A DNA stretch of 64,000 bases from Pedobacter sp. (GCA_031119475.1 JAVHXV010000003.1:1-64000), one strand, 5' to 3'. Shown: positions 17,737 to 26,682, counted from the first letter of the stretch. The notes: generated by a model from the letters alone, not told the origin. Program-made: numbers and translations.

Positions 17737-17843
17737 ATCAGCAAAATTAATCCGCTGTAATACAGTATTTTAAACTAAATATTCATCCACCATCAATCTG
17801 TGCATTTTCAATCTGCGTAAGTGCCTTCATCAAACATTAAATC

Positions 17844-18395
17844 ATGAAAAAACTTATTCTATCAGCAGTTGCCGTAGTAGCTATGGCACTAAGTACACAG
17901 GTCCATGCACAAAAGAACCCGATGGTAGGCGGTGCGGCCATGTATCCTACCAAAGACATTGTAGACAATGCGGTGAACTCAAAAGACCACACCACCTTGG
18001 TGGCAGCAGTTAAGGCTGCAGGATTAGTGGAGACCCTAAAAAGCAAAGGCCCTTTTACGGTTTTTGCACCAACGAATGCTGCGTTTGACAAATTGCCAGC
18101 CGGAACTGTTCCAATGCTCGTTAAACCAGAGAACAAAGCCATGTTGACCAAGGTATTGACCTATCATGTTGTGGCCGGAAAAATGGGCAGCAAAGAAATC
18201 GCGGCAGCCATTAAAGCTGGTGGAGGCAAAGCAGAATTTAAAACCGTTGAAGGTGGTAAACTTTGGGCTTGGATGGAAGGCAAAACACTTGTGCTTAAAG
18301 ACGAAAAAGGTGGTATGGCCAAAGTAACGATCAAAGATGTGTTTCAGAGCAATGGCGTGATCCATGTGATCGATACCGTTTTAATGCCGAAATAA
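17844..18395 (+). CDS. secreted fasciclin (FAS1) domain protein
   Basis: A 183-residue exported protein: signal peptide MKKLILSAVAVVAMALSTQVHAQ, then one FAS1 domain (about residues 35-183). The FAS1 hallmarks are present: PFTVFAPTNAAFDKLPAG, LTYHVVAGKM and the final NGVIHVIDTVLMPK. Single-domain FAS1 proteins are periplasmic or surface adhesion-type proteins of uncertain ligand. The gene appears monocistronic, with a terminator hairpin after it. Confidence 0.93.
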   Translation: MKKLILSAVAVVAMALSTQVHAQKNPMVGGAAMYPTKDIVDNAVNSKDHTTLVAAVKAAGLVETLKSKGPFTVFAPTNAAFDKLPAGTVPMLVKPENKAMLTKVLTYHVVAGKMGSKEIAAAIKAGGGKAEFKTVEGGKLWAWMEGKTLVLKDEKGGMAKVTIKDVFQSNGVIHVIDTVLMPK

Positions 18396-18437
18396 AATCC
18401 CTTGCATGACTAGTTTTTTGCAGCAAGAACATCAGAT

Positions 18438-18469
18438 AAGCGTTCCCATGTGGGGCGCTTTTCTTTTTG
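18438..18469 (+). terminator. probable terminator after the fasciclin gene
   Basis: An imperfect hairpin (AAGCGTTCCC pairing with GGGGCGCTT around ATGT) is followed by TTCTTTTTGG on the plus strand, 43 bp after the fasciclin stop. The stem has one mismatch/wobble, so confidence is moderate. Confidence 0.6.
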
Positions 18470-18673
18470 GTTTTGTCGCACAGCCTTTGCAAAGCATGGA
18501 AACACTGAATGTCTCTATGTGATAAATCCGTCATAGCCATTTTGCGAAAATTTGAATTGGCCGAATTATCATTGCCTTAACATTTTATAAACAAAGCAAT
18601 CGCATTTCAAATTTTAATTTACATTTTTGCAGTGGAAAATAAAACATCCACAGAACGATAAATTTGGCAGATT

Positions 18674-19558
18674 ATGAGCTTTATCCTAAGACCTGTAGAT
18701 ACTGTTGAACAGATTAGCAGAGCAGATTTCAAAAAAAATTATCTGGACGCAAGAAGACCTTTGATCATCAAGGGATTGACCAAAGACTGGCCAGCACGCG
18801 AAAAATGGACAACCGAATACCTAAAGGAAATTGCTGGTGAACTCGAAGTGCCATTATATGATAATTCAAAAGCCGACCCTGCTAAACCGATCAATGCGGC
18901 AACCGCACACATGAAGTTTGGCGATTACCTTGATCTGATCAAACGGGAACCTACAGAACTTCGGATCTTCTTTTTTAACCTGTTTAAGAAAGTGCCAAGC
19001 CTGATCAATGACATCAAAATTCCAAAAGACCTGATGGGCGGTTTTATTGAGAGCATGCCAGCCATGTTTTTCGGAGGCTCCAATTCGGTTACATTTTTAC
19101 ACTACGACATCGACCTGCCACATATTTTCCATACCCATTTTGGGGGAAGGAAGCATGTGATCCTATTCGATTATAAATGGAAAGACCGCTTGTACTGTTT
19201 ACCTAATGCAACCTATGCATTGGAAGATTATAAAGTTGACCACCCAGATTTCGAAAAATTCCCTGCCCTAAAAGGGGTTGAAGGGTATGAAGTATTCCTT
19301 GAGCATGGCGATACCTTGTTTATGCCGACAGGCATGTGGCATTGGATGAAATATGTGGATGGTTCTTTCTCCCTGAGCCTACGTGCCTGGGATCAATCGA
19401 TTACCCGTAAAGTAGCCAGCGTATGGAGCTTGTTCAGGCATGGCGCTGTGGACAGCCTGATCAAAATGCTTTTCAAAGAGAAATATGCAAACTGGCGCGA
19501 AAAAGCAGCTGTCGTAAAAGCCGAGCGGGCCATGAGAAAAGGGGAACCTAGGGGATAG
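18674..19558 (+). CDS. JmjC-like cupin (Cupin_8) protein, putative Fe(II)/2-oxoglutarate oxygenase
   Basis: A 294-residue protein of the cupin-like/JmjC hydroxylase family. Family members bind Fe(II) through HxD...H: here His143 and Asp145 (FLHYDIDLPH) and His223 (MPTGMWHWMKY) fit. Lys160 (GGRKHVILF) is placed as the usual 2-oxoglutarate partner. The N-terminal RRPLIIKGLTKDWPA is typical. Substrate unknown; relatives hydroxylate proteins. A TAAATTTG motif ends 7 bp before the ATG. The final TAG leads directly into a heptad repeat array. Confidence 0.85.
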   Translation: MSFILRPVDTVEQISRADFKKNYLDARRPLIIKGLTKDWPAREKWTTEYLKEIAGELEVPLYDNSKADPAKPINAATAHMKFGDYLDLIKREPTELRIFFFNLFKKVPSLINDIKIPKDLMGGFIESMPAMFFGGSNSVTFLHYDIDLPHIFHTHFGGRKHVILFDYKWKDRLYCLPNATYALEDYKVDHPDFEKFPALKGVEGYEVFLEHGDTLFMPTGMWHWMKYVDGSFSLSLRAWDQSITRKVASVWSLFRHGAVDSLIKMLFKEKYANWREKAAVVKAERAMRKGEPRG

Positions 19559-19591
19559 TTTACAGTTTTTAGTTTACAGTTCTCAGTTTTG
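19557..19591. repeat. heptad array AGTTNNN (5 units)
   Basis: Five in-phase 7-bp units, each starting AGTT (AGTTTAC, AGTTTTT, AGTTTAC, AGTTCTC, AGTTTTG). The first AG is shared with the TAG stop codon of the cupin gene. AGTTNNN is the reverse-complement form of the AACT-containing heptads at 48430 and 51906. Confidence 0.85.
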
Positions 19592-19866
19592 GGCGCAGAG
19601 ATTTAAACACTGAAGAAGAATTCGAATTACAGCTGACAGTTAACCAATTAACCAGTTTAAACAGTTAACCAACATTACCCTCATCCTGAGCTTGTCGAAG
19701 GACAGTTTGTAGTTTGCAGTTCTCAGTTTATAGTTTGTGTTAAGTGAGAATTGTCATCTTTAGATCTCTGAAACCATACTCAATGACTGAATAGTTAATG
19801 CTTAATCACTTTAGCCTTAATGGCCATTGACTCAATTACCAATGACGTAATGCTCAATGGCCTAAC
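19592..19866. repeat. gene-free repeat-filled spacer (octads, heptads, GTCGAAGGA motif)
   Basis: The rest of the 308-bp gap after the cupin gene has no gene. It holds CAGTTAAC/CAATTAAC octads (19637-19669), the motif CCTGAGCTTGTCGAAGGA (about 19685-19702), which I recognise as a widespread dispersed sequence in bacteria, and a second five-unit AGTTNNN heptad array (19704-19738). The last 125 bp show no clear structure. Confidence 0.7.
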
Positions 19867-20301
19867 CTATGAACTATGGTCTACAACCACTTTCCAATTG
19901 CCCTTCATTTTACGGATCAGCAGGGTAAAATACCCTTTTAGCTCTCCTTTGTCCTGTTTAACATTCCAGCTTCCCAATACAAATGCGGTTTCGTTGGTCA
20001 GAAAACTGATTTTTTTAATCCCAAATGTCAGATAGCCCATGGTGGCCTTATCTGGATAACCTTTTTTGTAATTGTCGAGCGTTTTTTGCCAGCCATAGGT
20101 AGGCCCACTTTTCCCTACGAACAACAGGCTGTCACTTTTCCAATATCCTTCCATATAGGCTGGTATATCGCCGGCATTCCAATCGCTTCTTTGTTTTTCA
20201 AGGAGTGCTAAAATTGCGGCCCTGTCTTTTGAAGTTTGTCCGAATGCACTGAGCGTAAACACAAGCGCACCAATCGTTATGAGAAAAGAGATCTTTTTCA
20301 T
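19867..20301 (-). CDS. secreted NTF2-like (DUF4440/SnoaL-type) protein
   Basis: A 144-residue protein from the ATG at 20301 (MKKISFLITIGALVFTLSAFGQ, a good signal peptide). The mature part is a single NTF2-like alpha/beta cone (RAAILALLEKQRSDWNAGDIPAYMEGYWKSD, then beta strands ending FTLLIRKMKGNWKVVVDHSS), matching the DUF4440 ketosteroid-isomerase-like group. No catalytic role can be assigned. It stands alone between repeat-rich spacers. Confidence 0.82.
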   Translation of the reverse strand: MKKISFLITIGALVFTLSAFGQTSKDRAAILALLEKQRSDWNAGDIPAYMEGYWKSDSLLFVGKSGPTYGWQKTLDNYKKGYPDKATMGYLTFGIKKISFLTNETAFVLGSWNVKQDKGELKGYFTLLIRKMKGNWKVVVDHSS

Positions 20302-20332
20302 CGCATCATTAAGAATTAACAATTTCTAGGTC

Positions 20333-20354
20333 TGACAATCTTTAAAGATTGTCA
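20333..20354. repeat. perfect 22-bp palindrome
   Basis: The arms TGACAATCTTT and AAAGATTGTCA form a perfect inverted repeat centred on TTAA. It lies between the divergent NTF2-like and kinase genes. Perfect symmetry and the TTAA centre match the palindromes at 7704 and 21715. Confidence 0.75.
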
Positions 20355-20459
20355 AAGTGATCAGTACATCCAATCATCGTCCTACCTACAAAATCGACAT
20401 TTAATTTGGAGTCTTCGAATTTTTATGAAAAATTTATCCTGATCAAGCGTAAACCAGAT

Positions 20460-20467
20460 TAGCTTTA
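20460..20467 (+). promoter_or_regulatory. TAGCTTTA near-consensus -7 box 4 bp before the kinase ATG
   Basis: TAGCTTTA differs from TAnnTTTG only at the last base and sits exactly four bases before the ATG of the PfkB gene. The spacing equals that of the perfect TATCTTTG boxes before hemW, DUF4286 and the small CxxC gene. The imperfect match lowers confidence. Confidence 0.3.
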
Positions 20468-20471
20468 CACC

Positions 20472-21350
20472 ATGAAGAAAAAAGTCGTAGCCATTGGTGA
20501 GATATTGTGGGATGTCTTTCCATCGCACCAGAGCCCTGGTGGTTCATCCATGAATGTTGCGCTTCACCTCCATAAACAGCACATTGATTGCGAACTGATC
20601 AGTGCAATTGGAGACGATAGGTTAGGAACAGCGCTCAAGGCCTATTTGGGGCAGCAAGATTTTCCTACTTCTTTCATCCAGACCAATTACCTACCTACCA
20701 GTACCGTACAAATAGAACTTGATGAAAAACAACAGGCCCGCTACACCATCTTGGAGCCCGTAGCCTGGGACGAAATACAACCGACGCCTGCAGCGGTAAA
20801 TGCTGTAAAAGAGGCCGATGCCTTTGTTTTCTGTAGCCTTACCTGTAGAAATGAAGTGAGCAGGAAAACAATCTTTTCATTATTGCCTTATGCACGATTG
20901 AAAGTATTCGACATCAACCTACGTCCACCGTTCTATACAGAAGCTACCTTGCTTCATTTGCTCAACCAAACAGACCTCCTCAAAATAAATGAGGAAGAGC
21001 TTACCTTTCTCGCAAATGCACTGCAATTCGTGAGCCAAACAGCCGAATGCCAACTGCAAGAATTGGGCGAGCGTTTTGGGATCCAAATCATTTGCCTCAC
21101 ATTGGGCGACCGAGGGGCAGCAGTCTGGTCCAAAGCAGGATATTTCATTCATCAAGGGTATCAGATAGAAGTAGTTGATACGGTAGGCGCAGGTGATGCA
21201 TTTCTCGCTACTTTTATCGCCAGCCACCTAAAAGGCAACGCCATCTCCACCACGCTCGACTCCGCCTGCAGGGTCGGTTCATTTGTAGCGGCCCACGCAG
21301 GGGCAAATCCAGCCTATAATATTGAAATTGCAAAGCTGCTCGCTCCATGA
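20472..21350 (+). CDS. PfkB-family carbohydrate kinase (fructokinase-like)
   Basis: A 292-residue sugar kinase of the ribokinase/PfkB family. It has the N-terminal GEILWDVFP and GGSSMNVALHL signature and the C-terminal DTVGAGDAFLATF motif holding the catalytic Asp and the anion hole. It should phosphorylate a ketose or related sugar with ATP; the GEILWD start resembles fructokinases, but the substrate is inferred. Its stop overlaps the DUF2809 start by 4 bp (ATGA), so the two are translationally coupled. Confidence 0.9.
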   Translation: MKKKVVAIGEILWDVFPSHQSPGGSSMNVALHLHKQHIDCELISAIGDDRLGTALKAYLGQQDFPTSFIQTNYLPTSTVQIELDEKQQARYTILEPVAWDEIQPTPAAVNAVKEADAFVFCSLTCRNEVSRKTIFSLLPYARLKVFDINLRPPFYTEATLLHLLNQTDLLKINEEELTFLANALQFVSQTAECQLQELGERFGIQIICLTLGDRGAAVWSKAGYFIHQGYQIEVVDTVGAGDAFLATFIASHLKGNAISTTLDSACRVGSFVAAHAGANPAYNIEIAKLLAP

Positions 21351-21745
21351 AAATCCATAAAAGATTCCGTTTTCATCCAACATATGCGATCATAGCCCTT
21401 ATCATTTTTGTTATTGAGGTACTCATTGCTTTATATGTAAAAGACCAGTTCATTAGGCCATACATCGGCGATGTACTGGTTGTGATCCTGATCTATTGCT
21501 TCCTTAAAAGTTTTTTCGATACCCCAACGGTTGCGACGGCCATTGCCGTACTAATTTTTGCCTTTTTAATTGAAGGGCTTCAGTATTTTCAATACGTTAA
21601 GTTATTGGGATTGGAAAAATCAACCTTTGCTAATATTGTAATGGGCAATTATTTTGCCTGGGAAGACATTATTTCTTACACCGCAGGGATATTGATTGTC
21701 ATTATTGTAGAAAAAGTCGACTTACGAAGTCTTAAGACTTCGTAA
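21347..21745 (+). CDS. DUF2809 membrane protein
   Basis: A 132-residue protein with four transmembrane helices (about residues 12-30, 38-53, 60-78 and 102-122). The central EGLQYFQYV and WEDIISYTAGI stretches match DUF2809. Function unknown. It overlaps the kinase gene by 4 bp. Its last ten or so codons, ending KVDLRSLKTS, and its TAA stop are encoded inside the perfect palindrome at 21715-21752, so the native C-terminus has apparently been replaced or extended by a repeat element. Confidence 0.85.
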   Translation: MKIHKRFRFHPTYAIIALIIFVIEVLIALYVKDQFIRPYIGDVLVVILIYCFLKSFFDTPTVATAIAVLIFAFLIEGLQYFQYVKLLGLEKSTFANIVMGNYFAWEDIISYTAGILIVIIVEKVDLRSLKTS

Positions 21746-21752
21746 GTCGACT
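21715..21752. repeat. perfect 38-bp palindrome overlapping a gene 3' end
   Basis: The arms AGTCGACTTACGAAGTCTT and AAGACTTCGTAAGTCGACT form a perfect inverted repeat centred on TTAA. It encodes the last residues and stop of DUF2809. It could form a strong hairpin in RNA and end the kinase-DUF2809 transcript, though no T run follows. Confidence 0.9.
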
Positions 21753-21844
21753 GGCCACATACCCCGAGCTTACCAAAAGATGACATCAGGCTTAAACTAA
21801 TCTTGTTACAAACCATTAACTTCGATATTCCGTTACAAATAGGC

Positions 21845-22936
21845 ATGAGAGGATACCAGTTTTCAAAATTTCTACCAGATGATTTGCCCAAAGGAGGATT
21901 CGATCAGCTATTAAACCTATTTACCGAATTGCTCAATTACACTGCGGGCGATGCAGGCGAAGCTTTGGCCTGGATGAATGAACTGGACAAGCAATACCAG
22001 CTGACCAACAACGAGTATGCCATGGGCGATTTCATCAATGACCTGAAAGAAAAAGGCTACATCAGGGAAGAAGATGGAGAAATAAAAATTACGCCAAAAA
22101 CAGAGCAGACCATTCGCAAATCGGCACTCGAAGAGATTTTTGGCAAACTTAAAAAAGCCGGAAAAGGTAACCACAACAGTAATATTTCTGGCATTGGCGA
22201 AGAAAAAAATGCGGACCGCAGGGAATACTCCTTTGGTGACAGCCTTGACCAGATCGACATGACGGCTTCGGTCCAAAATGCCCAGATCAACCATGGGATC
22301 GAAAATTTCATGCTTACCGAGCGCGACCTTGAAGTAGAAGAAAAAGATTATAAAACCTTGACTTCCACGGTACTCATGATCGACATTTCACACTCCATGA
22401 TCTTATATGGGGAAGACCGCATTACGCCTGCCAAAAAAACGGCTATGGCACTTGCCGAGCTGATCAAAACAAAATATCCGAAAGATACGCTTGATATCGT
22501 TGTATTTGGCAATGATGCTTGGCCAATTGCCATTAAAGACCTGCCCTATCTTCAGGTTGGCCCCTATCACACCAATACCTTGGCGGGCCTTGAACTGGCA
22601 ACCGATCTGTTGCGCCGCAGAAAAACACACAACAAGCAGATTTTCATGATTACCGATGGCAAGCCCACCTGCCTAAAAGAAAATGGCCGATATTATAAAA
22701 ATAGCATGGGCTTGGACCGCAAGGTAATCGGCAAAACGTTGAACATGGCCGCACAATGCAAACGGCTAAATATCCCGATCACGACTTTTATGATTGCACA
22801 AGATCCTTACCTCCAACAGTTTGTCCGCCAATTTACACAAATCAACGGCGGCAGGGCCTTTTACAGTTCGCTTACAGGCCTTGGCGAATATATTTTTGAA
22901 GATTATATCAAGAACAGAAGAAAAACCTATAGATAG
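21845..22936 (+). CDS. VWA-domain protein paired with an AAA+ ATPase
   Basis: A 363-residue protein from the ATG at 21845 (MRGYQFSKFLPDDLPKGG). The N-terminal half is helical and charged. The C-terminal half is a von Willebrand A domain with the MIDAS motif DxSxS (IDISHSM), a conserved Thr/Asp region (NTLAGLELATDLL) and MITDGKPTC. Together with the ATPase 80 bp downstream it forms the MoxR/magnesium-chelatase-like AAA+ plus VWA arrangement, known for inserting metals or remodelling target proteins. The target is unknown. A TTG at 21803 would add 14 residues. Confidence 0.87.
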   Translation: MRGYQFSKFLPDDLPKGGFDQLLNLFTELLNYTAGDAGEALAWMNELDKQYQLTNNEYAMGDFINDLKEKGYIREEDGEIKITPKTEQTIRKSALEEIFGKLKKAGKGNHNSNISGIGEEKNADRREYSFGDSLDQIDMTASVQNAQINHGIENFMLTERDLEVEEKDYKTLTSTVLMIDISHSMILYGEDRITPAKKTAMALAELIKTKYPKDTLDIVVFGNDAWPIAIKDLPYLQVGPYHTNTLAGLELATDLLRRRKTHNKQIFMITDGKPTCLKENGRYYKNSMGLDRKVIGKTLNMAAQCKRLNIPITTFMIAQDPYLQQFVRQFTQINGGRAFYSSLTGLGEYIFEDYIKNRRKTYR

Positions 22937-22978
22937 TTATGGGTTAAAAGTGAAAGGTTGTAGGTCTTGCAGCCCAAC

Positions 22979-23007
22979 CTTGCAACTTTCAACCTGCAAC
23001 CTGCAAC
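22979..23007. repeat. short heptad array NNNNAAC abutting the ATPase start
   Basis: One 8-bp unit (CTTGCAAC) and three 7-bp units (TTTCAAC, CTGCAAC, CTGCAAC) run directly into the ATG at 23008. The CTGCAAC unit also occurs in the array at 27659-27714. Confidence 0.75.
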
Positions 23008-24495
23008 ATGTATCAAATGACAAAACCAACCACCCTAGGCGAATTGAAGGCCGCCAATTATATTTCACTAAGTGTTAAGGACGAACTTAGAAAAAACCTG
23101 ATCTACCAACTGCAGCACAAAGAGGCTGGCTTTGAAGGTATTTTAGGTTATGATGAGACCGTTATTCCCGAACTGCAGACAGCGATCCTGTCGCGCCATA
23201 ATATTTTATTATTGGGACTGCGGGGACAGGCAAAAACCAGGATTGCCAGATTAATGGTCAACCTGCTGGACGAATATATTCCATATGTGGCAGGTAGCGA
23301 AATCTTCGACGACCCCTTGAATCCGATTTCATGGTATGCAAAAAATGAAATTGCCGAAAAAGGTGACGCTACTCCAATTTTATGGCAGCATAGAAGCGAG
23401 CGATATACCGAAAAGCTGGCTACGCCTGATGTAACCGTGGCCGACCTGATCGGCGATGTAGACCCCATTAAGGCCGCTACGCTCAAGTTGACTTATAACG
23501 ATGAGCGCGTGATCCATTTTGGACTGATCCCTAGGGCCCACCGCAGCATTTTCGTAATCAATGAACTGCCTGATCTGCAGGCCAGGATACAAGTTGCCCT
23601 GTTTAATATGCTCCAGGAAAAAGACATCCAGATCCGTGGTTTTAAGCTCAGGCTCCCGCTCGACATCCAGTTTGTGTTTACTGCGAACCCCGAAGATTAT
23701 ACCAATCGTGGAAGCATCGTCACGCCACTGAAAGATCGTATCGAAAGCCAGATCCTCACCCACTACCCTAAAACCGTAGAAATATCAAGGGAAATTACGA
23801 CACAGGAAGCTAAACTGACCGAGTCTCAAAAAGCTATCGAGGTAGATGGCTTGTTGAAGGACCTCGTAGAACAGATCGCGTTTGAGGCCCGCAAAAGCGA
23901 GTTTATTGATCAAAAGTCTGGCGTTTCGGCGAGGCTAACAATTTCTGCCTACGAAAATCTCATCAGCAATGCAGAGCGAAGGATGCTCATCAACAATGAG
24001 GAAAAAACTTTTGTTAGGCTCGCCGACCTCAATGGCATCATCCCAGCGGTTACCGGAAAAATAGAACTGGTGTATGAAGGAGAACTGGAAGGTCCCGCAA
24101 AAGTTGCCCATACCTTGATCGGAAAAGCGATCAAATCGCTATTTCCCCGTTATTTTCCAGATCCCGAAAGGGCCAAGAAAAGTAAATCTGCCAACCCTTA
24201 CAACCAGGTTACTGCCTGGTTTACAGATGGAAATGCCTTAGATATTGCAGATAACCTGACCTTGGCCCAATACAAAAAAGCACTGATGCAAGTGGAAGGC
24301 CTTCAGGAATTGGTCGCACAATACCATCCCAAACTGAGCGAAAACCAGGCTTTGTTGCTCATGGAACTTGTACTCCATGGACTGGCCGAATATTCACAGC
24401 TCAGCAAGAATTATCTCCATGGTGGTTTTGGCTTCGCCGATATGTTCGAAAGCCTGTTTAATTCGGACCTGACCGACGATGACGATCAAGATTAA
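23008..24495 (+). CDS. AAA+ ATPase, magnesium chelatase subunit ChlI-like (MoxR type)
   Basis: A 495-residue ATPase. The Walker A region is GLRGQAKTR (GxxGxxKT) and the sensor/Walker B region is SIFVINELPDL, with the ELP typical of Mg-chelatase and MoxR-like ATPases. TANPEDYTNRGSIVTPLKDRI matches the second-region signature. The C-terminus (about 360-495) is an added helical domain. It should act as a chaperone ring with the VWA protein encoded just upstream. ATG 23008 and ATG 23017 (MTKPTTLGELKAANY) are both possible; the latter fits the conserved start better. Confidence 0.88.
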   Translation: MYQMTKPTTLGELKAANYISLSVKDELRKNLIYQLQHKEAGFEGILGYDETVIPELQTAILSRHNILLLGLRGQAKTRIARLMVNLLDEYIPYVAGSEIFDDPLNPISWYAKNEIAEKGDATPILWQHRSERYTEKLATPDVTVADLIGDVDPIKAATLKLTYNDERVIHFGLIPRAHRSIFVINELPDLQARIQVALFNMLQEKDIQIRGFKLRLPLDIQFVFTANPEDYTNRGSIVTPLKDRIESQILTHYPKTVEISREITTQEAKLTESQKAIEVDGLLKDLVEQIAFEARKSEFIDQKSGVSARLTISAYENLISNAERRMLINNEEKTFVRLADLNGIIPAVTGKIELVYEGELEGPAKVAHTLIGKAIKSLFPRYFPDPERAKKSKSANPYNQVTAWFTDGNALDIADNLTLAQYKKALMQVEGLQELVAQYHPKLSENQALLLMELVLHGLAEYSQLSKNYLHGGFGFADMFESLFNSDLTDDDDQD

Positions 24496-24522
24496 TCATT
24501 TTTCCAACAGCAGCTATTATTT

Positions 24523-25773
24523 ATGTCGAGAACTCTTGTATTGATCTTTTTTGCAGCCTTTCTGATCGTTTTTGATCTTTACTGCTACCAAGCCATTCTT
24601 TCTGTCTTTAAAAAGTGGAAGCCGAGCACAAAAAAAATCTTTAAGATCAGCTATTGGTCTTACACGATCTTGTTGCTGATTGGTGTATTTTGCTCCATTT
24701 ATTTTACCAAAGTCCTTTTTTTAGCCCTAAAATCTATCATTTTAGTTGCGTTTTTTCTAACAGTCGCCGCAAAATTGGTGATGTTGCCATTTTTATTGAT
24801 CGACGACCTGAGGAGGTTGGCAATCAAGATCTTCCGAATGGCCAAAAAAAAAGAGGAGCAATCGGTATCTTCGGGCGAGCCCATCAGCCGCTCGGCATTC
24901 TTGGTCAAGACCGGTCTGGTTGCTGCGGCACTTCCCCTGAGCTCTCTAAGTTGGGGCATCATTTCTGGGGCGTATGATTATCGTGTGAAAAGGGTAAAGC
25001 TCATCCTTCCCAACCTGCCAAAAGCTTTTGATGGCATAACGATGGCCCAGATATCCGACATCCACTCTGGAAGCTTTTATAACAAGACCGCCGTAAAAGG
25101 TGGGGTAGATCTGCTGATGGCAGAAAAGCCTGATTTTATCTTTTTTACTGGTGATCTGGTGAACAACCTGACCAATGAAGTGAGGGAATATCAGGATATA
25201 TTTTCAAAAGTACGTGCACCGCTTGGGGTCTATTCTACCTTGGGGAACCATGATTATGGCGATTACCATTTCGGCAGAGAAAGTTCGCCTGCCAAAGTGA
25301 GAAACCTTCAGGACATGATCAAGACCCACAAAATTATGGGATACGATCTCCTGATGAATGAAAACAGGAGATTAAAGGTAGACGGCGAGGAGATTGGCAT
25401 CCTTGGAATCGAAAACTGGGGCATGGGCCGTTTTCCGAAATATGGGAAAATGGAAGAAGCCATCAAAAACACAGATGATCTGCCGGTAAAACTATTGCTC
25501 TCGCATGATCCATCACATTGGCGCGGGGAAGTACTTGAAAAATATCCACAGATCGATGCGATGTTCAGTGGCCATACACATGGGATGCAATTTGGTGTCA
25601 GGCTCAAAGAATTTCAGTGGAGCCCAGTCCAGTACCTGTACAAGGAATGGGCAGGCCTTTACCGGGAACAGCAACAGCAATTATATGTGAATGTGGGATA
25701 TGGCTTTTTAGGCTATCCCGGACGGGTGGGAATTCTGCCAGAAATTACGATATTTACATTGAAGCGGACCTAA
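24523..25773 (+). CDS. membrane-anchored metallophosphoesterase
   Basis: A 416-residue protein with four N-terminal hydrophobic segments (about residues 3-22, 42-62, 66-86 and 125-143) and a calcineurin-like phosphoesterase domain from about residue 170. The metal-binding motifs are complete: DIHSG, GDLVNN, GNHDYGDY, LSHDPSHW and GHTHGMQFG. This YkuE/YaeI-like group removes phosphate from lipids or related membrane substrates; here the substrate is unknown. It begins 27 bp after the AAA+ gene and may be co-transcribed with it. Confidence 0.9.
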   Translation: MSRTLVLIFFAAFLIVFDLYCYQAILSVFKKWKPSTKKIFKISYWSYTILLLIGVFCSIYFTKVLFLALKSIILVAFFLTVAAKLVMLPFLLIDDLRRLAIKIFRMAKKKEEQSVSSGEPISRSAFLVKTGLVAAALPLSSLSWGIISGAYDYRVKRVKLILPNLPKAFDGITMAQISDIHSGSFYNKTAVKGGVDLLMAEKPDFIFFTGDLVNNLTNEVREYQDIFSKVRAPLGVYSTLGNHDYGDYHFGRESSPAKVRNLQDMIKTHKIMGYDLLMNENRRLKVDGEEIGILGIENWGMGRFPKYGKMEEAIKNTDDLPVKLLLSHDPSHWRGEVLEKYPQIDAMFSGHTHGMQFGVRLKEFQWSPVQYLYKEWAGLYREQQQQLYVNVGYGFLGYPGRVGILPEITIFTLKRT

Positions 25774-25803
25774 TTAGCAGATGGGCCAATTGGCAAATTT
25801 GAT

Positions 25804-26682
25804 ATGTTTAAAAGAGCATTCTTCTCGTCATTAGATTTTTTGCTGTTCAGCAACCTGTTTATCGCACTCTGTGCAGTGGCCCAGGCCATGGTAACCTATA
25901 TGCTGTTAGGGCACAAGCCCGATAAATATATCCTTCTGTTTTTGGGCTGCTCTACGCTGCTGATCTATAACCTCAGCATGCTGCTCTCTAAGCCGAAAAA
26001 TCCAAAACAATCACGTTTTAGGAGGGTACAATGGATCTTCTCACACTACAGGCTGATCATTTCCATTACCTTGGTGGCCGCGCTTTGTCTTATTCCTTTG
26101 GGATTGTGGTACCTGAGCGTACAATCTCAATTGCTAATGGCTTTTATCGGTGTGATTGCGCTGGCCTACAATTTCCCATTTCTTAAGCTGAACGAAAAGA
26201 AAATAGGTCTCAGAAACCTGCCGGGCATTAAACTTTTCCTTATCGCTTTTGTATGGGCAGTAAGCTGTGTACTCTTGCCCATTGTTGAACTGGAAAGTAC
26301 TTTTAACATCAAGATTTCTTTAGGAGAAACCCTGCTGCTGGTGGCCAAGCGCTTTCTTTTTGTCTGTGCCATCACCATTCCTTTTGATATCCGCGACCTT
26401 TTTCAGGATAAGCTATATGAATTGAAAACGATTCCGGTCATGCTCGGCGAACGAAAAGCTCTCAACTTTTGCCAGGGGCTACTTGCACTCTATCTCGTTT
26501 TGTTGGTATTATTTACAAAGACCATCAATTTAGAAGTGGTCGCATTGGCACTTACTATTTTCCTATCGGGATGGTTGATCTTTAGATCAGGGCTAAAAAG
26601 AAATGAATATTACTACTTTTTCTTTCTGGATGGTACCATGATCCTTCAGTTCCTGCTGCTGTGGGGGGTAGGGTTTGTGTAG
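25804..26682 (+). CDS. UbiA-like multi-pass membrane protein
   Basis: A 292-residue protein with about eight or nine transmembrane helices. It resembles UbiA prenyltransferases in helix layout and in the second Asp-rich motif DIRDLFQDKLYELKTIPVMLGERKA (about residues 197-221). The first Asp-rich motif (NxxxDxxxD) that binds the prenyl diphosphate is not visible in its expected place (the loop reads LIYNLSMLLSKPKN). It may therefore be a divergent member with a different substrate. Its TAG stop supplies the first base of a hairpin repeat. Confidence 0.75.
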   Translation: MFKRAFFSSLDFLLFSNLFIALCAVAQAMVTYMLLGHKPDKYILLFLGCSTLLIYNLSMLLSKPKNPKQSRFRRVQWIFSHYRLIISITLVAALCLIPLGLWYLSVQSQLLMAFIGVIALAYNFPFLKLNEKKIGLRNLPGIKLFLIAFVWAVSCVLLPIVELESTFNIKISLGETLLLVAKRFLFVCAITIPFDIRDLFQDKLYELKTIPVMLGERKALNFCQGLLALYLVLLVLFTKTINLEVVALALTIFLSGWLIFRSGLKRNEYYYFFFLDGTMILQFLLLWGVGFV

